A stretch of DNA of 64,000 nt from Sorangium cellulosum (GCF_002950945.1 NZ_CP012673.1:8012501-8076500); one strand, 5' to 3'; shown: positions 28,119 to 38,825, counted from the first letter of the stretch. The notes: generated from the letters alone by a model not told the origin. A program made the numbers and translations.

Positions 28119-28916
28119 TCATCGCGCCGCGGACGCGGCCGTGAGCGCGGACACGACGCCGCGCGTGAAGCGCCGGAGGCGCGCGACGTCCTCGGGGCGC
28201 GGGGCGAGGGTGCGCGCGTCGCAGTAGAGCCGGCGGGAGATCTCGATCTGGAGCGCGTGCACGCCGTCGTCCGGGCGCGCGTGCCGCTCGAGGGCGTGGC
28301 CGCCGGGGAACGGGTCGTCCAGCGCGAGCGAGAGGCCGTGCGCGCGCGCGACCTCGGCGACCGCGTCGCGCGCCCAGCCGGCCGCGCAGGCGCCGCCCCG
28401 GGTCCCGAGCACGACGTCGGCCGCGCGCGGGAACAGGGCGTCGGGGTACGCGTGCGCGGAGACGAGGACCGCGACGCCGTGGCGCTCGCGCGCGGCCGCG
28501 AGGCGCGCGGCGACCTCGGCGTGGTACGGATCGAACACGTCGCGGACGCGGCGCTCGACCTCGGCGCGCGGCGGCGGGCTCTCCAGCCACTGCTCGCCGC
28601 TGGCGGAGCGCCGCCGCACCTCCCGCAGCCCGTAGGGGAGCTTGTCCTCGTACGGCGTGGGCACGCGCGGGGCGGTGTTGAGATCGATCACGTAGCGGCT
28701 CAGCGTCGCCACGACGAGCGCGGCGCCCTCGAGCGGGGCGTCGCCGAAAAGCGCGTCCGCCGCGATGTCCGCGTCGGCCGCGAGGGCGCGCTCCGGGACG
28801 CGGGTGAAGCGCGCCGCGGCCTCGTCCACGAAGAGCCCCGCATGCGGGACCTCGACGACGACCGGCCCGGGCGCTCCGGGCTCGTGGACGCGGAAGGGAG
28901 ACGGCGGCGCGGACAT
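28119..28916 (-). CDS. N-formylglutamate amidohydrolase family protein
   Basis: A 265-residue hydrolase of the HutG/N-formylglutamate amidohydrolase family, which cleaves N-formyl-glutamate to formate and glutamate in histidine degradation. It has PVVVEVPHAGLFV (metal-binding His), DADIAADALF (Asp), RYVIDLNTAPR, SAHAYPD and HALQIEISRRLY with an acidic residue. It is not next to other hut genes here, so the natural substrate may be another N-acyl amino acid. ATG at 28916 is preceded by a strong GGAGGA; the upstream ATG at 29000 lacks support. Confidence 0.85.
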   Translation of the reverse strand: MSAPPSPFRVHEPGAPGPVVVEVPHAGLFVDEAAARFTRVPERALAADADIAADALFGDAPLEGAALVVATLSRYVIDLNTAPRVPTPYEDKLPYGLREVRRRSASGEQWLESPPPRAEVERRVRDVFDPYHAEVAARLAAARERHGVAVLVSAHAYPDALFPRAADVVLGTRGGACAAGWARDAVAEVARAHGLSLALDDPFPGGHALERHARPDDGVHALQIEISRRLYCDARTLAPRPEDVARLRRFTRGVVSALTAASAAR

Positions 28917-29108
28917 CGTTCCTCCGGAGGTGGGCGCGGCCGGGTGGTGGCGCTGGGCGCGCGGGAGGGCAAGGAATCTCGGCGCGCTCGACGGGATCAC
29001 CGTGCGGCCGCTCCCTCCGGCGAGCCATCCGTGTCCGCGAGGAGACGACGCCGCGGCGGCGCCGGGTTTTTCGCACGGCCGTCGCGGAGTGCGCTCTCAT
29101 GGCGGGCC

Positions 29109-30257
29109 ATGGGACACCGATTATGGCTGCTCGTGAGCCGTTATCACCTCGACGCCGGGATGTCGTCGCTCCTCGTGTACGTCGTTGCGACGGCCGGCCT
29201 GCTCGCAATCGCCGCCATCGCGCTCCGGCTGTCGCTCCGGCAGCGCCGCGCCGCCGCGCGGGCCGAGGCCTCGTTCAAGGGCGACGCTGCGCTCGCGCCC
29301 GGCGAGGCCGTCGTCGTGGGCACCGTGGAGCTGGCGCAAGGGGCGGACGTCGCCGTGCGTGTCGAGATCGAGCAGCATGGGACCGAGTCCGAGAGCTCCG
29401 GCGTCTGGAGCCACCTGTGGTCCGAGACCGGCCGCAGGGTCCGTGTCCACCCCTTCTATCTTCGCCACGCCTCCGGCGTCCTCGTCCGCGTGGAGCCGGG
29501 CGAGGACGTGGCGCTCGTCGACGCGCTGGACGGCATGATCCGGGTCGATCCCACCCGGCGCGTCCGGGTCGCCGAGATCATGCCCGGCGAGAAGGTCTTC
29601 GCGCTCGGGGAGCTCCGGCGCGCGCCGGATCCCGAAGCGCCGGCCCAGGGATACCGCGAGCGGTCGCTGGGGTACGTGCTCGTGCCCCCGCGCGGTCGGG
29701 GCATGCTCGTCTCGTCCGAGCCGCTCGGCGAGCGGTTCGCGCGCCGGGCGGCGTTCCACCGGCGGTGGGCCGTCGCCGCCGTGGTCGCGTCGCTCGCGTT
29801 CAACGCCGTGTTCGCGGGCTTCCACGCGCGCCGCTGGCTGGGGGAGACGGTGGATGTCCACGTCACGCAGCTGCGAGAGGACGACAGCGATGACGACCAC
29901 CCCCGCTTCGAGGTCACGATGCGGGCCGCCGACGGCGTCGTCTTCTCGGACGAGGTGCCTCATGCCACCTTCGGCCAGCTCCGCGGGGTCGAGCGGCTGA
30001 CGGCGCGTTACGTCCCGTCGTGGCCGTCAGCCAGCGCGGTCGGCCCCGACGCAACGGCCCACTCCGTCGCCTACGTCGCCTTGCCGCTGCTCGGCGCCAT
30101 CGCGCTCGCCTACGCCATCCGCGCGCACGCCACGAAGCCCTGGTACGAGAAGAAGCTGCTCGAGCAGGGGAGCGGCAGGCTGACAGGCGGCGGGTCTGCC
30201 GCGGGCAAGGCCGCGAAGCGGCCGGAGGGTCGCCGCCAGAAGCCCGCCTCTGGATGA
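29109..30257 (+). CDS. Membrane protein with GIDE-like domain
   Basis: A 382-residue membrane protein. An N-terminal transmembrane helix (about 18-42) is followed by a soluble beta-rich domain (about 55-190: EAVVVGTVELAQG, then SGVWSHLWSETGRRVRVHPFYL and GVLVRVEPGE), a second helix near 218-238, a second soluble part, and a third helix near 325-345 before a basic tail. The soluble domain layout resembles bacterial GIDE-domain proteins related to the mitochondrial ligase MULAN, but no RING finger is present. Function in bacteria is unknown. The gene is divergent from the amidohydrolase and convergent with the dioxygenase. Confidence 0.65.
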   Translation: MGHRLWLLVSRYHLDAGMSSLLVYVVATAGLLAIAAIALRLSLRQRRAAARAEASFKGDAALAPGEAVVVGTVELAQGADVAVRVEIEQHGTESESSGVWSHLWSETGRRVRVHPFYLRHASGVLVRVEPGEDVALVDALDGMIRVDPTRRVRVAEIMPGEKVFALGELRRAPDPEAPAQGYRERSLGYVLVPPRGRGMLVSSEPLGERFARRAAFHRRWAVAAVVASLAFNAVFAGFHARRWLGETVDVHVTQLREDDSDDDHPRFEVTMRAADGVVFSDEVPHATFGQLRGVERLTARYVPSWPSASAVGPDATAHSVAYVALPLLGAIALAYAIRAHATKPWYEKKLLEQGSGRLTGGGSAAGKAAKRPEGRRQKPASG

Positions 30258-30332
30258 CGGCGAAGGCGCCGGGCGCACCGCCGCATGTTTGACGCTGATA
30301 CCGCTCTCACCCTGGAGCGCCGAATCCCATCC

Positions 30333-30406
30333 ATCGAGCGAGAAATGCGCCGCCGAGGCGCCAAGAGATAGACGATATCTTGGCGCCCTGGCGGTTCGAC
30401 ATTCTG
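30333..30406. repeat. Hairpin repeat with conserved flanks (element 3, short form)
   Basis: The element starts with ATCGAGCGAGAAATG and ends with TTCGACATTCTGC; between them GGCGCCAAGA pairs with TCTTGGCGCC around a short loop (GATAGACGATA). The same flanks, in reverse orientation and slightly varied, border the element at 44481-44582, so the two are copies of one family. It lies in the convergent gap between the GIDE-like gene and the dioxygenase, only 5 bp from the end of the latter. Confidence 0.75.
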
Positions 30407-30411
30407 CGCGC

Positions 30412-31494
30412 TCACCCCGCCTCGAGCGGCACCCCGGGCCGCATGCCCGGCACGACGATCCCCCCGCGGTCCCCGGGCGTCAGCGAGCCGAACCGCTCGC
30501 GGAACACCGGCGGCAGCGCCCGCGCGCCCGGCGGCGCGAGCCATAGCCGCAGGAGGTGCCGCTTGCGGTCCGGCTCGGGCCAGTCCTCGAACGCCGTCCG
30601 GTCGTGGAGCAGCGTGTGGTTGTGCACGAGCTGGATGTCGCCGGGCCGGAGCTCCATGGTCAGGTGGAGCGCGGGGTCGTCGGCGAGCGCGTCGAGCAGG
30701 TCCAGCGCCTCGACCTGCCGCGCCGTGAGCGGCGGGACGTCGGGAAAGCGCCGCGCCGACTCGATGTATTGCCGCTGGTAGATGGCGGTGAGCAACCCGG
30801 CATGCCAGTTCAGCACGGGGATCCGGAAATAAGGCCTCTCGCCCGCCGGCACCTCGCCCCGGCGGTCCGTCTCGATCGGCGCGAACAGCACCTCGGCCAG
30901 ATCCGGGCGCGCCCTGCGCAGCTCGTTGTACAGCGTGATCGAGCTGACGAGCGCCGAGAGCCCCCCTGCCCTCGCCGTCCGCAGGCAGAGCAGCGCCACG
31001 ACGTCGCACGAGTCCGTGTGGAAGGTCTGCCGCTCGCGCGTCTGGTAGATACGCACGTTCGGGTCCTGGCTCGACAGGCCGAGGTCCTTCACGTGCCCGA
31101 GCACATGGCCCTTCGCGTTCTGCGACCGCGCGCTCCCCAGGTGGCTGCCGATGCCGAGGAACACGATCGCGGCCGCGCGCGCGTCGCTCCGGTCGAGCCA
31201 CGGGCCGCGGAGGCCGCGGAGCAGGGCGAAGCCGCGGCCCTCGAGCACCTCGGCGAGCACGCGGCGGAGGCGCGGCGCGAGCGTCGGCAGCGGGAAGTCC
31301 TCGGGGCGCATCAGCGCCGGATCGCCGCCCGCCTCGGCGAACCGCCGGACCGCGGCGTCGACCTCCTCGATCTCCGCCGGCGTGAGGTGCTCGATCCAGG
31401 CCTCGCTCCGCGCCACCTCGGGGCCGTACCAGGCCGCGGGGGCGTCGATCCTCGCCGGGATCCGGGACAGGTCGACGATCGGTGCAGTCTCCAC
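30412..31494 (-). CDS. TauD/TfdA-family Fe(II)/2-oxoglutarate dioxygenase
   Basis: A 360-residue cytoplasmic oxygenase. The iron site is visible as His159-Thr-Asp161 (FHTDSCD) and the distal His297 in HNHTLLHDRTAF, with Arg in RHLLRLWL for 2-oxoglutarate. The substrate is not readable. It lies 128 bp after metQ on the same strand, so it may belong to the metNIQ operon and oxidise a sulfur or amino-acid compound imported by it (inference). The GTG at 31494 is preceded by GGAGGAGGAG, far better than the ATG at 31521. A TTGACA at 31566-31571 could give it its own promoter, but no good -10 follows. Confidence 0.82.
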   Translation of the reverse strand: METAPIVDLSRIPARIDAPAAWYGPEVARSEAWIEHLTPAEIEEVDAAVRRFAEAGGDPALMRPEDFPLPTLAPRLRRVLAEVLEGRGFALLRGLRGPWLDRSDARAAAIVFLGIGSHLGSARSQNAKGHVLGHVKDLGLSSQDPNVRIYQTRERQTFHTDSCDVVALLCLRTARAGGLSALVSSITLYNELRRARPDLAEVLFAPIETDRRGEVPAGERPYFRIPVLNWHAGLLTAIYQRQYIESARRFPDVPPLTARQVEALDLLDALADDPALHLTMELRPGDIQLVHNHTLLHDRTAFEDWPEPDRKRHLLRLWLAPPGARALPPVFRERFGSLTPGDRGGIVVPGMRPGVPLEAG

Positions 31495-31622
31495 GGCGCT
31501 CCTCCTCCAGCCTTCGGCCACGATGCGGGGGCCCGGTGCGAAGGAAAGTCAAAGCGGACGGAGTCTGTCAAGCGAGGATCGCGCCCCTGGATCGCTCGCG
31601 AGGCAGCCGCGGCGCCCCTGCG

Positions 31623-32453
31623 TCAGAGCGCCGGCACCACCGCGCCGCCATAGGTGGAGTCGATGAAGCGCCGCACCTCCTCGGAGCGAAGCGCCTTGAT
31701 CAACGCCTGCACCTCGGGCCGCGCCTCATCGCCCTTCCGCACCGCCAGCACGTTCGCGTACGGGTTGTCCTTGGCCGACTCGCGGGCGAGCACCTTCGCG
31801 TCGAGCTTCAGGTTCTTCTGCGCCTCGAGGAAGTAGTTGCCGTTGATCACGGCGGCGTCCACGTCCGCGAGCGTGCGCGGCTGCTGCTCGGCGTCGATCT
31901 CCCGCAGCGCGAGCTTGCGCGGGTTGTCGAGCACGTCCTTCACGGTCGCGGCGACGCCCACCCCCTCGCGGAGGCGCAACAGCCCGTTCTGCGCCAGGAG
32001 CTGGAGGGCCCGGCTCCCGTTGGTCGGGTCGGCCGGGATCGTCACCTGGGCGGCCTCGGGCAGGTCCTCGAGGCGAGCGTGTTTGGTGGAGTAGAGGGCC
32101 AGCGGCTCGAGGTGCACCGCCGCCGCGCTGGTCAGCGGGAGGCGGCGGTCGGCGCTGAACCGCTCCAGGTACGGCACGTGCTGGAAGTAATTGGCGCCGA
32201 GCTGGCCGTCCGCGAGCGCGATGTTCGGCTGGACGTAGTCGGTGAACTCGACCACCTCGATCGTCACGCCCTCCCGCTCGGCCAGCGGGGCGGCCGCCCG
32301 GAGGATCTCCGCGTGAGGCACGGGCGTGGCGCCGACCTTCAAGGTGCGGCGGCCGCCGGCGCCTCCGGGCTCGTCCGGCTTCTTGCAGCCGGAGAGCAGC
32401 GCCACGATGGCGAGCAGGAGGGCGGAGAGCACGATCGCAGGGGTTCGCTTCAT
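31623..32453 (-). CDS. metQ: Methionine ABC transporter substrate-binding lipoprotein MetQ
   Basis: A 276-residue NlpA/MetQ-family lipoprotein. The signal peptide ends in LLSGC, and the mature protein begins TLKVGATPVPHAEIL, then FTDYVQPN, GQLGANYFQHVPYL and VTIPADPTNGSRALQLL, which are family hallmarks. It binds methionine or a related amino acid and delivers it to MetI-MetN. The ATG at 32453 has AAGGA 7 bases upstream. It is 50 bp after metI and last of the three transport genes. Confidence 0.92.
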   Translation of the reverse strand: MKRTPAIVLSALLLAIVALLSGCKKPDEPGGAGGRRTLKVGATPVPHAEILRAAAPLAEREGVTIEVVEFTDYVQPNIALADGQLGANYFQHVPYLERFSADRRLPLTSAAAVHLEPLALYSTKHARLEDLPEAAQVTIPADPTNGSRALQLLAQNGLLRLREGVGVAATVKDVLDNPRKLALREIDAEQQPRTLADVDAAVINGNYFLEAQKNLKLDAKVLARESAKDNPYANVLAVRKGDEARPEVQALIKALRSEEVRRFIDSTYGGAVVPAL

Positions 32454-32503
32454 GGTCAGTCCTTCAGAGGGTTCACGCGCGGAAGACGGCGCCTGGAACA
32501 GGG

Positions 32504-33187
32504 TCAATCGCGAGCGCCGGCGCCCCGGGAGCTCGTGCGATCGAAGCGGGACGCGAGCCTGTCCCCGAGCAGCTGGACGGCTTGCACCAGGGCGAGCAGC
32601 ACCACGAGACAGCCCAGCATCACGTCGGTGCGAAAGCGCATGTAGCCGTACTTCACGGCCAGGTCGCCGAGGCCGCCGCCGCCCACGGCGCCCGCCATGG
32701 CGCTGTACCCGAGCAGGCTGATCACCATGAGCGCCGCGCCGCGCACGAGGGACGGCAGCGCCTCGGGCAAGAGCACCCGCAGGATCACCTGCCGGTGGGT
32801 GGAGCCCATCGCCACCGCCGCCTCCACGAGCCCTGGATCCACCTCGCGCAGGCTCTGCTCGACGACGCGCCCCATGAAGGGGATCGCCGCCACGACCAGC
32901 GGCACGATGGCGGCCGTGGTGCCGATGGTGGTGCCCACGAGCAGGCGCGTCAGCGGCACGATGGCCACCATGAGGATGATGAACGGCACGGAGCGCCCGA
33001 CGTTCACGATCGTGCCGAGCGACCGGCTCAGCAGCGGCCGCTCCCAGAGCCCGCCCCGGTCGGTGATCACCAGCAGCACGCCCAGCGGGAGCCCCGCGAG
33101 CAGGACCAGGACCGCGGCGACCGACGTCATGTAGAGCGTCTCGAGGGTGGCCACCCACAGCGACTCGAGGAGCTGGCTAACAGGCAT
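32504..33187 (-). CDS. metI: Methionine ABC transporter permease MetI
   Basis: A 227-residue inner-membrane permease with about five hydrophobic segments. It has NVGRSVPFIILMVAIVPLTR and the ABC-permease EAA loop (EAAVAMGSTHRQVILRVLLP), then GYSAMAGAVGGGGLGDLA, the MetI pattern. The ATG at 33187 overlaps the end of metN by 11 bp, which fits translational coupling; the frame is open to 33304 but only inside metN. Confidence 0.92.
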   Translation of the reverse strand: MPVSQLLESLWVATLETLYMTSVAAVLVLLAGLPLGVLLVITDRGGLWERPLLSRSLGTIVNVGRSVPFIILMVAIVPLTRLLVGTTIGTTAAIVPLVVAAIPFMGRVVEQSLREVDPGLVEAAVAMGSTHRQVILRVLLPEALPSLVRGAALMVISLLGYSAMAGAVGGGGLGDLAVKYGYMRFRTDVMLGCLVVLLALVQAVQLLGDRLASRFDRTSSRGAGARD

Positions 33188-34178
33188 GTGCGACGAGCTC
33201 CGGCGAGAAGCCCTGCTCGCGCAGGTGGGCGAGCGCCTGCTCCAGCGCCTCCGGGGCGCCGGTGAGCTCGACCAGGAGCCGGCCCACCGGGGCGCCTCCC
33301 ACACGCTCCAGCGTGCCTTCGAGCAGGGTCGAATCCACGCCGAAGCGGCGCGCGAGCAGGGCGAGCACGGGCTGAGCGGCGGAGTCCCCGGCGAGGGACA
33401 GGCCCACGAGGCGGCCTCCGGGGCGGACGGGCCAGTCGCCCGCGGCGAACCGCGGATAACACAACGCGTTCAGCCGGGTGCCGGGGCGCGCGAGCAGGTC
33501 GGCGACCTTGCCCTGCTCCACCACCCTGCCCTGCTCCAGCACGGCCGCTGAATGGCAGATTTCCTTGAGCACCTCCATCTGGTGGGTGATGAGCAGGATG
33601 GTGAGCCCGAGCTTCCGGTTGATGTCCCGCAGCAGGCCGAGCACGGCGCGCGTCGTCTCCGGGTCGAGGGCCGAGGTGGCCTCGTCGGACAGCAGCACGC
33701 GCGGCCGCGGCGCGAGCGCCCGGGCGATCCCCACCCGCTGCTTCTGCCCGCCGGAGAGCTGGGCCGGGTAAACCTGCGCCTTGTCCGAGAGGTCGACCAG
33801 CGAGAGGAGCTCCTTCACCCGCTCGCGGATGTGGTCCTGGGGCCAGCCCGCGATCGCCAGCGGATAGGCGATGTTCCCCGCCACGGTCTGCGAGGAGAAG
33901 AGGTTGAAGTGCTGGAAGATCATCCCGATGCCCTGGCGGGCCTGCCGGAGCTCCCGCGGGCCGAGCGCCAGCATGTCCCGGCCCTCCACCCGCACCTCGC
34001 CCGCGGTGGGCCGCTCGAGCAGGTTGACGCAGCGGATGAGGGTGGATTTGCCGGCGCCGCTATGCCCCAGCACCCCGAGCACCTCGCCCGGCGAAACGCG
34101 CAGGGAGGCGCCCGCGAGCGCCGCGATCTCGCGGCTGCCCTGCCGGTATACCTTGCGGACGTCACGCAGCTCGATCAC
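33177..34178 (-). CDS. metN: Methionine ABC transporter ATP-binding protein MetN
   Basis: A 333-residue ATPase. Walker A GHSGAGKS (about 38-45), signature LSGGQKQRVGIARAL, Walker B VLLSDEATSALDP, and His switch ITHQME. The C-terminal part (about 245-333) is a NIL-type regulatory domain, which lets bound methionine inhibit transport in MetN. The start is GTG at 34178 with GGAGGT about 9 bases upstream. It heads the operon metN-metI-metQ. Confidence 0.93.
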   Translation of the reverse strand: MIELRDVRKVYRQGSREIAALAGASLRVSPGEVLGVLGHSGAGKSTLIRCVNLLERPTAGEVRVEGRDMLALGPRELRQARQGIGMIFQHFNLFSSQTVAGNIAYPLAIAGWPQDHIRERVKELLSLVDLSDKAQVYPAQLSGGQKQRVGIARALAPRPRVLLSDEATSALDPETTRAVLGLLRDINRKLGLTILLITHQMEVLKEICHSAAVLEQGRVVEQGKVADLLARPGTRLNALCYPRFAAGDWPVRPGGRLVGLSLAGDSAAQPVLALLARRFGVDSTLLEGTLERVGGAPVGRLLVELTGAPEALEQALAHLREQGFSPELVAHAC

Positions 34179-34253
34179 GACCGACGACCACCTCCGGAAC
34201 CGCCCCGCGGCGGGCTCCGGGCGTGGGCCGGCACCGTCAGCGGTCCGCAGGAC

Positions 34254-34329
34254 AGCAACACAGGGGCCGCCGTGCGGAAGCGGCGAGCCAGCTTATAGCG
34301 GCCAGGCACTGCTGGAGCAACACAGGGGC
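34254..34329. repeat. 14-bp direct repeat bracketing the metNIQ promoter
   Basis: AGCAACACAGGGGC occurs at 34254-34267 and again at 34316-34329, 62 bp apart (about six helical turns). One copy covers the -35 element and the other lies downstream of the -10. This layout fits a repressor that binds two sites, perhaps with looping; the regulator is unknown. Confidence 0.5.
34292..34320 (-). promoter_or_regulatory. Probable sigma-70-type promoter of metNIQ
   Basis: On the minus strand TTGCTC (34315-34320) and TATAAG (34292-34297) are separated by exactly 17 bases, close to TTGACA-17-TATAAT, in a strongly GC-rich background. It lies about 110 bp before the metN GTG. The -35 part overlaps one copy of a 14-bp direct repeat, so a regulator bound there would block or tune this promoter. 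No SAM-riboswitch-like leader was recognised. Confidence 0.5.
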
Positions 34330-34358
34330 ACACGATTGCTGCCCCCGCAGCAGCGCGC

Positions 34359-35129
34359 TCACCCGGGCGGCGAGCTGGGCGGCACACGTGGAGACGACGG
34401 CTCGTCGCCGGAGACGACGAGCCGGTATCCGAGATCCAGCGAGTCCCTCTCCGTGAGTTGCCCGTGCCGCCGATGCCAGCGCCCGCTCTCGAGGTCGGCG
34501 GCGAGCCGGCGCAGGCCCGAGTCGACGTCGTTCAGCCGGCTGAACGAGGAGATCGCACCTCGCACGCCCGCGTCGAGGTAGGCGTGCGGCCGGCTCCAGT
34601 ACGCGCCCAGGAAGCCGTCGGTGCAGTCGCTCGGGATCGGCACCGGCTCGACCCTGGCGCGGCCCAGCGCGCCGCGGAGATCCTCGATCGCCGGGAAGAG
34701 CGCGCGATCGAGCGCGATCAGCTCCGGGAAGTAGTCTTGTGTCAGCCAGAAGCCGTCGCTGCTCGAGTCCCACGTCAAGACCACGATGCGGGACGCCACC
34801 CGGCGCATCTCGTCGAGTCCCTTGCGCCAATCCGCCCAGTGGTGCACCGTCAGGATCGCCATCGCGGCATCGAAGGCAGCGTCGGGGAAAGGGAGGCCCT
34901 CGGCGCTGGCCTGGACGACCTCGACGTCAGGCGTCCGGCGCTGCGCGATCATGGTGGCAGACGGCTCCACCGCGACCACGCGTCGATCCGTGGGCTCGTA
35001 CGAGCCCACCCCGGCGCCGACGTTGACCACCGTGGATGCGCGCCCGAGTCCCCGGTGGATGCTCGCCGCGATCCTCGGATCCGCGACCCGGTATCTGTCG
35101 TAGTTTCGTCCGATCCGGTCGTATTCCAT
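34359..35129 (-). CDS. Class I SAM-dependent methyltransferase
   Basis: A 256-residue enzyme of the Methyltransf_11 type. Motif I is VVNVGAGVGSYEP (about 33-45), then RRVVAVEPSATMI, VVQASAEGLPFPDAAFD and AILTVHHWADW. Start: ATG at 35129 with GGAAGGA upstream; the frame continues to 35174 without a ribosome site. The substrate is unknown. It is divergent from the kinase gene; the stop lies about 180 bp upstream of metN on the same strand. Confidence 0.8.
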   Translation of the reverse strand: MEYDRIGRNYDRYRVADPRIAASIHRGLGRASTVVNVGAGVGSYEPTDRRVVAVEPSATMIAQRRTPDVEVVQASAEGLPFPDAAFDAAMAILTVHHWADWRKGLDEMRRVASRIVVLTWDSSSDGFWLTQDYFPELIALDRALFPAIEDLRGALGRARVEPVPIPSDCTDGFLGAYWSRPHAYLDAGVRGAISSFSRLNDVDSGLRRLAADLESGRWHRRHGQLTERDSLDLGYRLVVSGDEPSSPRVPPSSPPG

Positions 35130-35345
35130 GACGACGTCCTTCCGCCGCGCCTCCGCCCAGCGACCCGGGCCCACGCCCCCTCGCCGAGCCGCGCGGCCGC
35201 GCTCTCGAGGTCGTTATCTTGTCGCATGGTTGCAAGAACTTTACCGCGACACGCCGTGCCCTGAGGATTTCCAGCAACGGTCGCGCGGGGCTACACTGCC
35301 GGCCGTACGCAGCGCGCCTTCCCCCGGGAGGTGCCCCGCTCGCCC

Positions 35346-37268
<1,923 letters not shown>

Positions 37269-37360
37269 TCCAGCGGGAGGCCCGCCGCGGCTGAGCGGCC
37301 GGGCGCAGCCCCGGCGCGGCGCTCCCGTCGACGCGGCGCTCCCGTGGTACCCTTCCGGCC

Positions 37361-37954
37361 ATGTCCACCTCCGCGAGCCGGCCTGTCCCCCGCGCCACCG
37401 CCGCGGATCTGCTCGCCATCCCGGAGGATCAGCGCTTCCACGAGGTCATCGGCGGCGAGCTCGTCCGGAAGGCCAGCCCGGCCGGCGAGCACGGCGGAAC
37501 ACAGGCCGCCCTCGCCGGCGTGCTCTTCGACCCGTTCAATCGCCGCTCCGGCGGTCGCCGCCCGGGGGGCTGGTGGCTCCTCACCGAGGTGGAGGTCGAG
37601 CTCACGCCCGACGAGATCTACCGTCCAGATCTCCTCGGCTTCCGCCGCGAGCGCGCCCCGGAGCGCCCGAGGGGAAACCCGCTGCGCGAGCGGCCCGACT
37701 GGATCTGCGAGGTGCTGTCGTCCACCACCGCGCGCAACGACACCGTGAAGAAGATGCGGGTGTATCATCGCTGCGAGATCCCGCACTACTGGCGCGTGGA
37801 TCCCATCGAGGAGACGCTCGCCGTCCACAGGTGGACCCCCGAGGGCTACTTGACCGCGCTGGTCGCCGAGCGCGGGGAGCGCGTCCACGCAGAGCCGTTC
37901 GAGGCGATCGAGCTCGCGGTGGGCGTGCTCTTCGGCGACGACGCCGAGGAGTGA
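37361..37954 (+). CDS. Uma2-family (DUF820) putative nuclease
   Basis: A 197-residue protein with the Uma2 pattern: RFHEVIGGELVRKASPAGEHG, then EVEVELTPDEIYRPDLLGFRRER (Asp of PD-(D/E)XK), DWICEVLSSTTARNDTVKK (Glu and Lys) and YHRCEIPHYWRVDPIEETL. The family has a PD-(D/E)XK nuclease fold, is multi-copy in myxobacteria and cyanobacteria, and has no settled function. The gene begins about 90 bp after the kinase and is on the same strand. Confidence 0.85.
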   Translation: MSTSASRPVPRATAADLLAIPEDQRFHEVIGGELVRKASPAGEHGGTQAALAGVLFDPFNRRSGGRRPGGWWLLTEVEVELTPDEIYRPDLLGFRRERAPERPRGNPLRERPDWICEVLSSTTARNDTVKKMRVYHRCEIPHYWRVDPIEETLAVHRWTPEGYLTALVAERGERVHAEPFEAIELAVGVLFGDDAEE

Positions 37955-38066
37955 CCTGCTCGGCTCGACCCTGCTCTGGCCGATCCGCCCCGGCACCTCC
38001 GGCGAGCGCCGGCCAGTCCGCCCCGGCGCCGTCATCACACCTTCGGACAGCGCGCCTCAGGACGAC

Positions 38067-38798
38067 GTGAGCAGCGCGCCCACGACCATCAGCCCGACTC
38101 CGATTCCAGAGGACCGCCGCGACGGCGTTTCGGCGAGCCCCGGTGCTATCCTCCCGCCCGTGCTCCCTTCCTACGATCTTGCCGCCGTCATGGCCCGCCT
38201 CGCCGGGCGCGAGCCCGCGTCCGACGCGCTCACCGAGGAGCGCCAGGCCGCGGTCGCCGCGATCCTCCGGGCGCCCGCGGGCTCTCCGCCGTCGGCGCTC
38301 GGCACCTCCGGGCCCCAGGCGCCGGAGCCCGCCGAGGCCGAGCTCCTCCTGATCCGCCGGGCCGAGCACCCCGCCGACCCCTGGTCGGGGCACATGGCGC
38401 TCCCGGGCGGGCGGCGCGACGTGTCGGACGCGAGCCTGCTCGCCACCGCGATCCGCGAGACGCGCGAGGAGGTGGGCATCGACCTCGAGGCGCACGGCAC
38501 CCTGCTCGCGCGCCTGCCCGACCTCCCCGCGGTCGTGCGCGGGCGGCGCGTCGGGATGATCATCGCGCCGTTCGTCTTCGCGCTCCGCTCCACCCCGGAG
38601 CTCACCCTGAGCGACGAGGTGGCCGAGGCGGTCTGGACCCCGCTCGGCCCGCTCGCGCGCGGCGAGAGCGCCTCGAGGTACACGTACACCCACGAGGGGA
38701 CCGTCATCGAGCTGCCTTGCCTGCTCGTCGGCGAGCGCGTCGTCTGGGGGCTGACCTACCGCATGCTGGAGCAGCTCTTCGAGGTGCTCCACGCGTGA
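38067..38798 (+). CDS. Nudix hydrolase, CoA pyrophosphatase type
   Basis: A 243-residue hydrolase. The Nudix region reads MALPGGRRDVSDASLLATA followed by IRETREEVGID, with the LPGGRRD form usual in coenzyme-A-type Nudix enzymes. It would cleave CoA or related diphosphates to 4'-phosphopantetheine and ADP derivatives. The first 35 residues are variable and the start is uncertain: the GTG at 38067 has AGGA a few bases upstream; a GTG at 38160 would give a more conserved-looking N-terminus. Confidence 0.82.
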   Translation: MSSAPTTISPTPIPEDRRDGVSASPGAILPPVLPSYDLAAVMARLAGREPASDALTEERQAAVAAILRAPAGSPPSALGTSGPQAPEPAEAELLLIRRAEHPADPWSGHMALPGGRRDVSDASLLATAIRETREEVGIDLEAHGTLLARLPDLPAVVRGRRVGMIIAPFVFALRSTPELTLSDEVAEAVWTPLGPLARGESASRYTYTHEGTVIELPCLLVGERVVWGLTYRMLEQLFEVLHA

Positions 38799-38825
38799 GC
38801 CGCCTCGACCGGCCCCCGCTCACCG

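Noticed and set aside
31543..31571. TTGACA before the dioxygenase as an independent promoter.
   Set aside because: The hexamer 17 bases downstream (CTTTCC) is a poor -10, so it is only mentioned in the gene entry.
34179..34358. SAM riboswitch before metN.
   Set aside because: No SAM-riboswitch-like stems or conserved core were seen; the region shows a promoter and direct repeats instead.
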